This document shows, in pieces, positions 53,885 to 64,000 of a stretch of 64,000 nucleotides of DNA (positions are counted from its first letter, which is position 1; the number at the start of each line of letters is the position of its first letter). Source of the DNA: Coriaria nepalensis (lineage: Eukaryota; Streptophyta; Magnoliopsida; Cucurbitales; Coriariaceae); contig CP114498.1 of assembly GCA_027186245.1 (NCBI GenBank), positions 2,983,501 to 3,047,500 on the forward strand, read 5' to 3'. A model generated the notes under the pieces. It made no database searches. It was not told the DNA's origin and saw only the letters and a program-made list of their open reading frames with translations. The position numbers and the translations under genes are program-made.

Positions 53885-56110
53885 TCCTTTTAACTATCTG
53901 TATATGTTTTTTGTTGGCGCCCTTTTGTTCTAAGAGACAATTTGGTGATGTTATGCATTTTATTGTTAACGTGCACGTATTTATAAATACGGAGAATATG
54001 AAGAATTGAAGATTGGATTTTGCATTGTTAGGGGGGGTTTCTGACAACGAGAGTATTCCTTTTTCGTTGTTATGGTTTTTGTCTTATGTTTCTTTGTTTT
54101 GAGGAAATTTGATTTCTTCTTCAAGCTATAAAGCAGAAGTTCTTTGTCTGGTCTCTACACAAATACAAATTGTACCACCAAAGTTAACTTCGTTAAATCG
54201 TGTCGGCAACTTTTTAATATCTGACTTATAACTGTTTAAAAAATGTATTTTTCTGGGGAGTTCTTATTTAATGTAAAAATGAATCAAATATATGAGATTT
54301 GTAGTATTGAGGATCCACATATTTAGTGACGGGTAATGGTATATGGATTAAAATTGGGATAAATTTTAGAAAAAATAGTATGAATCGGTAATCATTTATA
54401 TTTATCATTAGATGATTATATTATAACAAATATATATTCTATATTAATTCCATAAATTTCGCATAAACTATCAAGATTTCATTATATAATAATGAGAACG
54501 ACGTACTTCAATTCACGATGTCAATTACAGATAGGTATGAAGTTTTTAATAGACTAATCTATCTTTCTTAGTGAATTTCTCTCAAAAATAAAAAATTGAG
54601 GAGGAGAAAAAAAATTGAATTACTAGTATTGGGGACCAAAATCCCTAAGGTTCTTTATATAAACAAAGCTTCTAGTCAAGTTTTATATTGGGTACCACAT
54701 ATTATAAAACTCATACTGAATAAGATATCTTATTAAACTGTATTACGATAGGTTACTTAATTAACCCTAGAATAGAAGCTCAAATATAATTTCTAATAAT
54801 TTGAATGCCCACATTAAATTATTAAAATAACTCAACAATCTCCTACTTTAGCTACAAATTAATTCTAAAGACAATTATATTTAATAATAATAGGTGCACA
54901 CAAATTTGTTATATATTTTTAAACATCTTTTGAATCAATCTGGTCTATGTCGTGTATACCAACATGAGACCAAAGCAACATTTGTTATATTTCATCGTAA
55001 CTTGATCTATCAATGATCATCATATCAAATATATTCAACGACATAGTTTAAATATGGATGTGTAGTTGGAAATTATATCAAATGTGATCTCAAACATGCT
55101 TATTTCTAATTTGTCCTTATTTTATTTCGTAGTGAGATCAAACTTTAGTTTTTCAAACTTTATGTTAAACTATAATTGAAAGATAACACATTCAGAATGA
55201 TAAATCAAAATAAAATCATCATCTTCATTCTACAGAAAACTAAACATACATAAATATTTTAATAGTATTAAAAAAAAGAACTAAAAATAAAGTATATGAG
55301 TTGTACACTTATGAAAGACTTTGGATGGTAACCTTTTAATAAATAGATCTGCAAGCATGAAATTTGTTCTTATATATTTAATTAATAATATCTTACTCTA
55401 AACACGCTTCTATATAGAAATGAGTAATATCGGTACTGAGAATCCCAAGTTTCATCGGGCTTTCAAGCCAAAAAAGAATTTTTTTATTTTAATATTTGAA
55501 ATTTGAAATTCTTAACCCAACACTTAATATTTATAACAAATAATTGAAAATTACAAGAAAATGAAAATATATTAAACAAGAATACAAGAAGATAATGAGT
55601 GGCAACAATTAGAAAATCCAAACTGAGATGAGCATCTCAATATCTATCTCACTAGACACATTAGCTTTGCGACTCAAGCAGAATGCAATCAATCAATAGC
55701 AGAAGCAGATAGCAATAACTTGCCTAATTAAGATAGAAGAAATAGATAAGATGTAAATTTATAAACTTAGATTCCTACTTCTACTGTGGCACAAACTCAT
55801 CCTCCTCCTTCTCAATCAAGATTGGTTAATGTTAAGTCCTAAGTGCTCTTCTTCTTCCACTATCAAACTACCCACAACGTTAACTTCCTTTTGTCAACTT
55901 TTTAATATATAATTTTTTTGGTTATATGATTACACATAGAAACATATATCCCAAAGAGAAATTTTAATATACTCTACCGATTAACAAGGTTAAGCCATAT
56001 TAATATTTATTGGAATTGTTTCGAATTGCTTAGATATAAAATATATGATTAATTTATAATTAGAAAGAACGGTTTAATAGTAAAAAAATGTTGATATATA
56101 ATTTTTACCT
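53885..56110. other. Intergenic, AT-rich, probable retroelement debris
   Basis: The first about 170 bp are the leader of the RTM2-like gene. 54580-55200 has wording such as GGGGACCAAAATCCC and ACTCAACAATCTCCTACTTT that recalls copia-type retrotransposon flanks, but no protein similarity could be read. 55490-55900 is AT-rich without features. Confidence 0.4.
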
Positions 56111-56360
56111 CGAATTTGAATTTGTCCTCGAGAAACCCGGAGAGCAACGGACCGTTAACATGCTTCACTCCATTCAAACTAAAATACGATGCCATAACAG
56201 TTAATACACCCTTAGAAACGGCATCCAAGTAACCCGGCATGGGAATATTGAACAACCCTTCATTGCTAAAAATGGTATTGTTTTAATTTATGCCCTTCAC
56301 CGTGCCTCCATCACCAACAAAGTGCTTTGAACAAGCAGCCACCTTACTCCTACATTATAC
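56111..56360 (-). pseudogene. GH3 beta-glucosidase/exohydrolase fragment
   Basis: Minus strand: AACSKHFVGDGGTVKGIN, then TAA (56283-56285) where GINENNT has Glu, then NNTIFSNEGLFNIPMPGYLD, AVSKGVLTVMASYFSLNGVK, LLSGFLEDKFKFE and a donor-like gtaaaa. This is one exon-sized piece of a glycoside hydrolase family 3 beta-D-glucan exohydrolase, a cell-wall enzyme of over 600 aa. With an internal stop and no other exons nearby it is a relic. The catalytic nucleophile region is absent. Confidence 0.8.
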
Positions 56361-56937
56361 GTTGACGCAGTCCACGGGATAGAAGGGACTGCCGAAGTGT
56401 TGGAGTGTTGGCAGGGGCCGGATCAATGAAGATAAGCCAAGCTGGTTTGACGAATATGGTGTCGATCACAAGCCACGTTTTGTTTACCCGAGAAGATGAT
56501 GAGAAATGATGATGACAAAGAAGAGGACTTATTGAAATTTTACTGTATTATTCATAATAGCGGGGTCTATTTAGAAGTTATTAGGACTGCATTAGCAGCA
56601 ACGGTTGATTGTCCAATTGTAATGTTTTATCCAAACTTTTACCCAAAATGAACCCTGTAAATTCTTGTTTGACAATTTGGTCCATATTTTTCTCACAAAC
56701 GTAGGCCATCTTAACTAAAGAAATAAGGTTATGAACCTTGAATTATGCTTCAAAACAAAGGTCTCGAATGTATCCTATGCGAGTCATTATTATTAGCAAT
56801 GGGTGTTGGAATAAAGTTACATGAATCTAATTCTGAGTTAGAACTCAGAATTTGCAACCCCCCATAAAAAAATTACACAGAAATGATTCAACCTATTTTA
56901 CAGGGGAAAACGACAAAATCCACTCATGATCTTTAAT
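56361..56937. other. Intergenic
   Basis: May contain further decayed GH3 sequence up to about 56480. Otherwise it is the 3' flank of the glutaredoxin-domain gene. Nothing else recognised. Confidence 0.45.
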
Positions 56938-58047
56938 TTAGCAGCAAACAGGGCACAAAATCAACCCGTTTTCATTACACTCTGAACACCTATCCCAAAC
57001 CCCATCATCATCAAGAACCTTATGGCTCCCATTGCAATTACAACAGACCCTAAATCTATGGCCACAGCACCCTTCACAAGGACCAGTAGCCCTATCAATA
57101 GGGATCCCATCGAAGAGCACTCGAAACTTCCCCTGTTCGTGAAGCCGTAAGACCTCCTCTGCTCCACCGATGTACCTCCCCTTTATAAAAAGCTTCGGAG
57201 GAAGCTCCTTACCATCTAATACTTTCCATAGCTCTTCCTTAAACTCTTCATGCATCGACAAATCTCGTTCGAAGAAAACTACCCGAAAGCTCTCTAAGAG
57301 AAACCGAACGCTACTGCAATTCTCGAATGTTTTTCGGATTCCTCGGAGGGTCGTTGTGTAGAGAATTACGGAATCTGATCCGCCAGGTGGACATTTTTCT
57401 TGGAATCGTAATAATGGGTTTTCATTTTCTTGCTCTTCTTCCACCCCTTCTAATTCTTCTTCTTCTTCTTCGATGCGACGGGATTTCAATGGGGGCTCTG
57501 TTTCATACTCTGTTTCGCTCTGTTTTATATGTTCTATCACTGCTTGCTGAAAGGCGGCGAGTAAATTCGGGTCGAAAAGGCTTCCGGAGTTTAATTCAGG
57601 CCGTCGGAAAGACGATATATCAATCTCCAACAGTGGGGTCTTTCTAGAATCTTCTAGAACGCCTAGATTTCTGTTTTCTACTAATTCCTTCTCTGCTCCG
57701 ATATTCTTGAGCTGACCTCGTTCTTTTGCTTTACTCGGCGGCCCTATATTTTCCTTATCATGTAAATCTTCAGGAAAATACGTTTCTTCATAGTCGAGAT
57801 CTCTCATAAGTTCAGAAACGTCGATGATGTCAGGTTCTTGCTCTGTTACTATGTTCTCATTCAGCTTCTTCTGCTCTGTTTTTTTATGGCTGATAATATG
57901 GGTCTGAGATTTGTGGCTTGTAATATTAGGAGAGGAATCAACATACCCATCTGAAGCAAAGGCCTGAAGAATCCGATCTTGTTTGAGATATCCAATGGGT
58001 TTGATTGATTTGAGCTTCTTTATGAACTTTCCCTTCATTCCCATCAT
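56938..58047 (-). CDS. Glutaredoxin-domain protein with C-terminal CxxC zinc motifs
   Basis: Intronless plant gene of the uncharacterised glutaredoxin-like family (At5g39865 type). I choose the start at 58047 because homologues begin close to MKGKFIKKLKSIKPIGYLK; the frame stays open with an ATG at 58218, adding 57 residues of low similarity. From 58047 it is 369 aa. A Ser/Glu-rich, disordered N-terminal half includes PDIIDVSELMRDLDYEE. The glutaredoxin fold starts SVILYTTTLRGIRKTFENC: the usual CPYC active site is replaced by TTTLRGIRKTFENC, so classical dithiol activity is doubtful. It continues with ERDLSMHEEFKEEL, PPKLFIKGRYIGGAEEVLRL. The C-terminus has four CxxC pairs (GPCEGCCGHRF, CNCNGSHKV, DRCSECNENG, LCPVCC) that likely bind zinc. 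Biochemical role unknown. Confidence 0.9.
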   Translation of the reverse strand: MMGMKGKFIKKLKSIKPIGYLKQDRILQAFASDGYVDSSPNITSHKSQTHIISHKKTEQKKLNENIVTEQEPDIIDVSELMRDLDYEETYFPEDLHDKENIGPPSKAKERGQLKNIGAEKELVENRNLGVLEDSRKTPLLEIDISSFRRPELNSGSLFDPNLLAAFQQAVIEHIKQSETEYETEPPLKSRRIEEEEEELEGVEEEQENENPLLRFQEKCPPGGSDSVILYTTTLRGIRKTFENCSSVRFLLESFRVVFFERDLSMHEEFKEELWKVLDGKELPPKLFIKGRYIGGAEEVLRLHEQGKFRVLFDGIPIDRATGPCEGCCGHRFRVCCNCNGSHKVLDDDGVWDRCSECNENGLILCPVCC

Positions 58048-58218
58048 TTCAGTGAATTTTTCTTCCCCTTCCTCGCGCTGGAATCTGATCTGGGTCGGGA
58101 AAATTGGAGGCTGAAAGTAGACTTTCCGGGTTGAAATAAAAGCTTTAGAGAGAGTGAGTAGTGTTGTTTTCTTTGTCTGGTTGGTGCTGAAGAAGAAGGA
58201 GAGGATAGATTTGTCCAA

Positions 58219-59850
58219 CCTTAACGGCTACATTCTAGAATGGCATTATTTTGGGTATTTTTAAATTCAAAGACGTTGGGCGGGGTTTTGGAATCCTAAA
58301 GGCAAAATGGCTGAGTGAGAAGGTTTTGTCATTTGATTATCAATGAATCACACGTGTACGGTGAAGATACTTCCTGTGCTACTTGAGTTAGGGCCCCATT
58401 TCTGTAATATTATCATCGTAGCTGGGTCTAAAAGTGTTGTATTTTATAAGACCCGAAAAATTATTTTTAATATAATTGTGCGATGTTTAAAATTCCCTTA
58501 AATATATTTTCTTTTAATATTACATGTACTGTGTGATTTTTCCAATCGTTACTTCCTTCACAAGCCAATCGACCTATACTGGTTTTGAATTAAACAACTT
58601 GCAACAAAAATAAATAAAAAAAACTCAATCCAACTCTTTGAAATAAACTAACTATTTTCTATCATGTACTTGGAATATGTACTTGGAAAATGTCTAAAAT
58701 TCTTATTTTTAAGAAAATTTACATCATTATTTATAATTGGACCGTTTTCTATTAATAAATCTCTTAATTTTGTATCAATAATCTCCCGCGCTTATCCGGA
58801 TTGAAACAACATCATTAGCATTTTTATTTTGTCCTAAATGTTGGATTTCTTGTTCAATTGTATTATCATCAAAACTTTCCACTATATTTTGTTTAGTGCT
58901 ATTGTCAAATTTATTAAGAGCATCATTTCTTAGATTCAATTAACTTTTCTATATTTTTTTAAGTTTCTATACATGTTTTTTAGTTGTCATTATAATATAA
59001 ATATATATAAATAACAATAACACCATATACAATCTAAACCTATATTAGGACTAGAATAAATAAATTCAAATACTAGAGTTATTTAGAACATGATTTTAGA
59101 AGGGCAAATAGTGAATCTAAAATTGATAGATTTAGTAAAAGTGAATCTAAAATTGAGATATCAATTAGTCATTTCTATTATAAAACTCCAATTCACTTTA
59201 CCCAGCTAAATAAACATTAAAGAAGCTATAAATAAATAAATACAAAGAAAGAGATTGTGTGAAGCTGCCACATGGGGAAAATGAACAAGCCTCTTTGTCA
59301 CTATATACTACTAACTACTACTACTACTTTCTTTCTTTCTTCCTCTTTTTTTTTTTTTTTTTTTTTTGAAACAACGTAAAATTTAGTGCACTGGATAAGA
59401 GTTGGATCCGAGAAAGATTGATGACTTCCGTCATTTTCCCAATTTTTTGGAATTAGAGTGAAAATTAGCAAGCATACTTGAGATAGACTTTACAGTGCAC
59501 TGGATTTTTTTTATTGATATTTGAAATCATTCCCCAAGAGTTTGGCTTTGGTCAAGCTCGCTCTAATTGCATTGCTTTCGGAAAGATTATAAGGATAAAT
59601 TAAATACGCAAATGGCACAAGAAAACAACCATAATCTGAATTGTGTTCCAATATTATCCGAAATTACTAATCTTCCATACTTTTTATCAGCTTTCAGGCA
59701 TACAAAGTCGATAATCTTAACGAGTGTAGGTGAACAAAAGAAACTTAATTACCAAACATAACAAAGTTATAAGACTTGCATTATACCAAAATAAAAGTAA
59801 GACCCCTTGGTGGTCCTCCCTCTAGCCCGTTTTGTGCAAATCAGGCCTGA
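58219..59850. other. Intergenic
   Basis: 58048-58218 is an in-frame extension or leader of the glutaredoxin-domain gene. The rest is AT-rich with a long T-tract near 59347-59368. No gene recognised. The 3' UTR of the DnaJ gene lies just left of 59851. Confidence 0.5.
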
Positions 59851-62009
59851 TCATTGCTGGGCACATTGAACTCGTTGGGCCCCACCATGCGTATCATCCT
59901 CGTCCTCATCGTATGCCTCTTGGGCCTGGGCTTGTTTGCGGCGGTTATCCTCTTCCTTCATGTTAACATCATGAAGAGTTGTCTCCTCACATTCATCAAC
60001 CTCCATGTCGGTCAGCTGGACTGACGGTCTAGTTGGGAGAACAGCCTCAAGTGCCTTGCACTGATCCAGGCTGAAGGAATCGGGGAAGTCCACTGTGAAG
60101 TGAATGTATAGCTTACCCTTCATGAATGGCCTCTGGTACATAGGCATTCCCTCATCGTTTATGGCTTTGTACTGATCTGTTTTAAACACAATGAGACTAG
60201 AAGTAAGACCGCTATGGGATGCAATCATTATACTCTATAAAAATATCTGAATGACTGGAAAGATATTTCTGTTTCATTCTATATAGCAGCTTAGTATGAT
60301 GTACAAATTCGTAAACCAAATGTGCAGTAGAATTCTAAAACTTACTAGGCTTGACTACTTCTCCGGGTTGAGATTTAATGAGGAGCTGCCTACCATCCAG
60401 ATGCGTCAATATAAATTGGAACCCGCAGAGTGACTCTGTAAGAGACAAGGTGTGATCGATAGATAGGTCATCACCCTTTCGTGTAAACTTGGGGTGTTCT
60501 TTTTGTTGTAGGATGAACACAATATCTCCAGTGATAGTGTCAGGCTAAAAAAGAAAAACAAAAACAGTGGAAAGATTAACAAAAATTTAGATTTCTTAGA
60601 AGATTAAGAGAAAATCTCATGTTTTACTAACCGCTTCATCTGCTTCACCAGGGAACGTTATCCTCTGTCCATTTTGCATACCCTTCTCCACATTAACTTC
60701 CAGAACCTTCTTCTCCTGAACAACTTTCTCACCCTTGCACTGAGGGCAACGATCCTTATCCTTGATCATCTCACCAGTTCCCCTACAGTCACTGCAAGCA
60801 TGCTGCATCTGCTGGATCATACCAGGGCCAAGTTGTCTTATGGAGATCTTCATACCAGACCCTTGACAGCCAGAACAACTCATCGAAGCACCAGATTTAG
60901 AGCCCTTGCTGCAATTTCCAAAAGCAAACGACATTAACCAATCATAAATATATAAGACTATTAGCCAAATTATGCAGATAAGCCTAAAAAATCACTTACC
61001 CCTTGCACTTGGAGCATAGTACATTGCGAGAAAGGGATAGCTTCTTTGAAGTCCCATTGTATAAATCTTCAAGGGAGACTTTAAGAGGATGGACAACATC
61101 CTCTCCCCTTCTCTGCCTTCTGCCTCTGCTACTTCCACCCCCTGGATTAAAGAATAAGGACACAGTGGATTTCAGAAATTAATATTTTTCTCTGATTGGA
61201 AATAAACACGGAAGTATTATATTACACAGTATAGAAGTCTAACCACCAAATGGGCTTCCACCAAAGAAAGACTGAAATATGTCAAATGGGTCGTGGCCGC
61301 CGCCGCCGCCGCCCATTCCCTCCTTGAGGGCATCCTCGCCATATTGATCATAAATCTCACGTTTCTCAGGATCGCTTAGAACCTCATAAGCCTGAGCCAA
61401 CTCCTTAAACTGCATCAGAGAGAATTTCACAAAGTTCAATACGTGCATACCATGAAAGGTAACTGCTAATACATTATATTTATTACGAAACATGAAATAG
61501 GTCAGAGATTTCAGTGATATTTGGTCTAGACTCTATATTTGAACAATTAATTAGTGCCGATTGCTCACGTTAGTAACAAGTTAGACTTCTAGACTATAGA
61601 TATAGTCACTCCGATCTAGTCCTTAATGGATATACAATCAACAAACTCTATATAATTTCTTTGAATTATCATCTAATACGTCTTCATTTTGTCTGAGTGA
61701 CAGATCTTAACAAACTGAACCAACAAATTCTTGTGTTGAAAAAAGATCTCTAATTACCACAGAAGATCAATTTTTTTACCGAAATCACAAACGATACCAA
61801 CAAAAATCCAGATTTGAAATCACAAAAAGAAAAATTGAGTTCAAATTCTACACATGCACCTTCTCAGGGTCACCACCCTTATCAGGATGATTCTTGATGG
61901 CGGCTTTTCTGTAGGCTTTCTTCAGATCATCTTGCGAAGCGCCCTTCGCTACTCCGAGAACTTCATAGTACTTCGTGTTATCGCTCTTCTTCGGTCCCCT
62001 TCCAAACAT
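59851..62009 (-). CDS. ATJ3: DnaJ type-I (A) co-chaperone, farnesylated
   Basis: Cytosolic HSP40 that feeds substrates to HSP70 (ATJ2/ATJ3, ANJ1 type). Six exons on the minus strand: 61860-62009, 61244-61409, 61000-61141, 60632-60908, 60346-60544, 59851-60176; 1260 nt, 419 aa. J domain: [32 protein letters not shown] with the HPD motif. A Gly-rich linker follows with six GGC codons and [13 protein letters not shown]. Four CxxCxGxG zinc repeats: [35 protein letters not shown]. The substrate-binding C-terminal domain includes [20 protein letters not shown]. It ends VQCAQQ, a CaaX box for farnesylation, and is acidic before it. The start at 62009 ([11 protein letters not shown]) matches the family; a 5' UTR intron is likely at 62036-62149. 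Intact. Confidence 0.96.
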
Positions 62010-62149
62010 CTTGACTTTTCGAATTTGCTCAAACCCTAGCAAATATGGAGGCCATAATTAACCGATTTAAATCCACAAAACCGCAAAACAAAATCGCAGA
62101 AATAGAGGAACGGAAACAGATAACAGGGCGAGGAAGAACTGTAACTTAC

Positions 62150-62507
62150 AGGTGCAGCGATCAAGATCGAGGTTCGGGGAACAGAAGAAGGGAGAGCTTC
62201 ACGCGAGAGACGGCGAGGAAGAAAGAGGAGTAAAAGTTGTAAATCTAGAGTATATGAAGGTAAGGAATTGAACGGTTCGGATTAATTCTAGAGTGACGTG
62301 GGCGGCTTCAAAGCTTATACGAGAGCATATACCGTACATATCTCTAAGTATAATATTTATGGGCATATACCGTACAATATTTATCTAAGTACAAAAAGTT
62401 TATACTCCCTGAATACGTTCTCAAACATCACATAATTAAGTAAAAAAAATACTTACTGACATGTAAAAAAAGTAGTGATGTATTTTAATAGGATTGATTG
62501 GAGTAGG

Positions 62508-62538
<31 letters not shown>

Positions 62539-63217
62539 TATACTCCACGTGTATAATAATAGACTTCGTCCCGACTTTATAATAGACCTCCGTGAATCTC
62601 TAAAATATGTTTTATTATATACTGGAAAATAGCTAATCCAAAATTACCACAATATCTTTTGGGTCTAAATTGTTTTTTTTCTTTCTAACTTTTTGAAGAA
62701 CTTTGTTCATGTCAGCTAAAAACTCCTCACTAATAATTGTATTTTCTATATGTTTCTTTATCCAAAAAGTAGTAATTATTTATACTTAAATTTCAAATAT
62801 ACTTTTCCTTCTCCTATTTTAATTGATTTGTGATCACTGTGATGTACTGAGCAGAAACATGGGCTGATGTGCAATTTATGAATTATTGAACTTTGGTAAG
62901 ATAAGTTTAAACAATCTAGAGATCTTTATAAGTATAGATGAAATAACTACAAAGACATGTATGTAATCCCAATATCACTAAATATAGATTAGTTAACCCA
63001 TTCATAATGTAAATTTATATCATTTAAAACCTAAATGACATAGATGTTCAAATATAGTGAAGATTCTACAAATTATAGAGCTTTCATTAAAATTGACTAG
63101 TAGTAGACCCAAAATATAAAATCTGCATCAAGTCTTTCTTCATTAGTCAGTTGAAACCAAATTTAAAACCTAAATCAGAAATTCAAATTGAGCAACTAAA
63201 TTAGTGACCCATCTTCT
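62150..63217. other. Intergenic between DnaJ and eS28 genes
   Basis: DnaJ 5' leader and promoter up to about 62350, an A-tract plus (TA)n at about 62508-62541, then AT-rich flank of the eS28 gene. No gene recognised. Confidence 0.5.
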
Positions 63218-63415
63218 TCAACGCAACCTTCTAGCCTCCCTCTCTGACTCGAGCAGGGTCAGAATATCGCCTTCCCTGACCGGTCCCTTAACATTCCTCA
63301 TAATGTACCGGTTCTGATCATCAAGGAACTTAACTCGAACCTGAGTGACCTGTCCTCTTGAACCAGTCCGACCCATAACTTTCACCACCAAGGCATGCTT
63401 TATCTGAGTTTCCAT
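63218..63415 (-). CDS. RPS28: 40S ribosomal protein eS28
   Basis: Complete 65-aa small-subunit ribosomal protein near the mRNA exit of the 40S subunit, uninterrupted in one exon. Seen: [65 protein letters not shown]-stop, full family length. The start at 63415 follows directly after an acceptor (ttatag|A ATG). The donor CTCAG|gtacat at 63983-63984 suggests a 567-bp intron within the 5' UTR (63417-63983), common in plant ribosomal-protein genes, so the first non-coding exon runs off the right edge. Confidence 0.97.
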   Translation of the reverse strand: METQIKHALVVKVMGRTGSRGQVTQVRVKFLDDQNRYIMRNVKGPVREGDILTLLESEREARRLR

Positions 63416-63416
63416 T

Positions 63417-63983
63417 CTATAATAAATACACGACCATATAAATAAGGTACTTAGCAAACAAACCATAAATCCACCCAACAGTTTCTCTCATAAGACCACA
63501 AATAACCATGAATCGGATGCCTAAAAACACCAATATGAATGTGACTTCATGTGCACAAATCCTGACCAGGAAGAGATGGGCTAAAAGAAAAAATAAACAC
63601 TGCCAAAACTGTTCCTTGTCATAAATATCATCTTGCGAGACTTCAATTGTCATTTGTATCTTATAGAAAACACAAGTTAGCAGCGTACATTATTTTCTCT
63701 TTTCAATACATGAACAAAGATTCAAGGTTTAAAAACAGAAACAGGATCAATTTTATTAACATATTTATCTCCGTAAATCACCGATAAGTTATCACTGAAC
63801 GAACAGAACCAGTAAAAAATAGACAGATCTTTCTATCTAGCAAGCAAACAGGGAGTAGGGAGCGAGGGGGAGAGAGTCCAGAAAAGAGAAGAAAGATAAA
63901 GTAGGGGCCGAGACGAATCGATACAGAGAGAGTGTGAGAGACATAGACGAAAAAATGAACAGAAGCCGGCGGACGGAATGTAC
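63417..63983 (-). other. RPS28: 5' UTR intron of RPS28
   Basis: Bounded by CTCAG|gtacat (donor, 63983) and ttatag|A (acceptor, 63417) on the minus strand. AT-rich with pyrimidine stretches; such leader introns often raise expression of ribosomal-protein genes. ORFs in it are not credible. Confidence 0.65.
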
Positions 63984-64000
63984 CTGAGAGGACCGGGACT

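Noticed and set aside
57327..57647. 106-codon plus-strand hydrophobic ORF
   Set aside because: Antisense to the Glu-rich part of the glutaredoxin-domain gene, which forces Leu/Phe-rich translation.
63417..63653. 78-codon minus-strand ORF upstream of RPS28
   Set aside because: Lies in the predicted 5' UTR intron; AT-rich, no similarity.

Overview
The window is nuclear DNA from a flowering plant, most likely a dicot. It is AT-rich. Most genes are split by short GT-AG introns (typically 80-500 bp). Microsatellites ((TA)n, (GA)n, (CT)n) and decayed transposons fill the gaps. The gene families are plant-specific: EIN3-like, WRINKLED1, plant mTERF, organelle gyrase A, chlorophyll b reductase NOL, an ALA1-type flippase and RTM2-like. 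No organelle or bacterial segment was seen.

Layout, left to right. An EIN3-like transcription factor is cut by the left edge (1-1446, +). A heavily damaged calcium/calmodulin-dependent kinase gene, CCaMK/DMI3, follows (2368-8290, +); its sixth exon is split by a 3-kb non-LTR retrotransposon. Next come an intact WRINKLED1 gene (8768-11664, -) with its 9-nt exon, an uncharacterised Ser/Arg-rich conserved plant protein (12763-15943, -), a one-exon mTERF gene (18189-19307, -) and, diverging from it across a small AT-rich inverted-repeat element, GYRA (20051-28329, +, 27 exons). A dead Mutator-like element (about 29.4-33.1 kb) carries a transposase relic, an opposing DUF1985 relic and palindromic subterminal repeats. 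Then NUFIP (33861-37060, +), a 5-kb gene-poor stretch with a second retrotransposon fragment, and ALA1 (42110-47070, +). The right part holds NOL (47361-50098, -), a PIG-Y-like gene with an apparent frameshift (50854-51849, -), an RTM2-like small-heat-shock/membrane protein (52483-53884, -), a GH3 glucosidase relic (56.1-56.4 kb, -), a glutaredoxin-domain protein (56938-58047, -), a type-I DnaJ chaperone with a farnesylation tail (59851-62009, -) and ribosomal protein eS28 (63218-63415, -).

The genes do not form one pathway. The most informative observation is the CCaMK relic. CCaMK is the decoder of symbiotic calcium spiking and is needed for arbuscular mycorrhiza and nodulation. Here every functional domain except the last EF-hand is hit, yet seven exons can still be aligned by eye. 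This suggests a fairly recent loss in a lineage that may not form arbuscular mycorrhiza, unless an intact second copy exists elsewhere. Exon structures below were worked out by hand from splice signals and reading phase; for the intact multi-exon genes, total coding length is an exact multiple of three.
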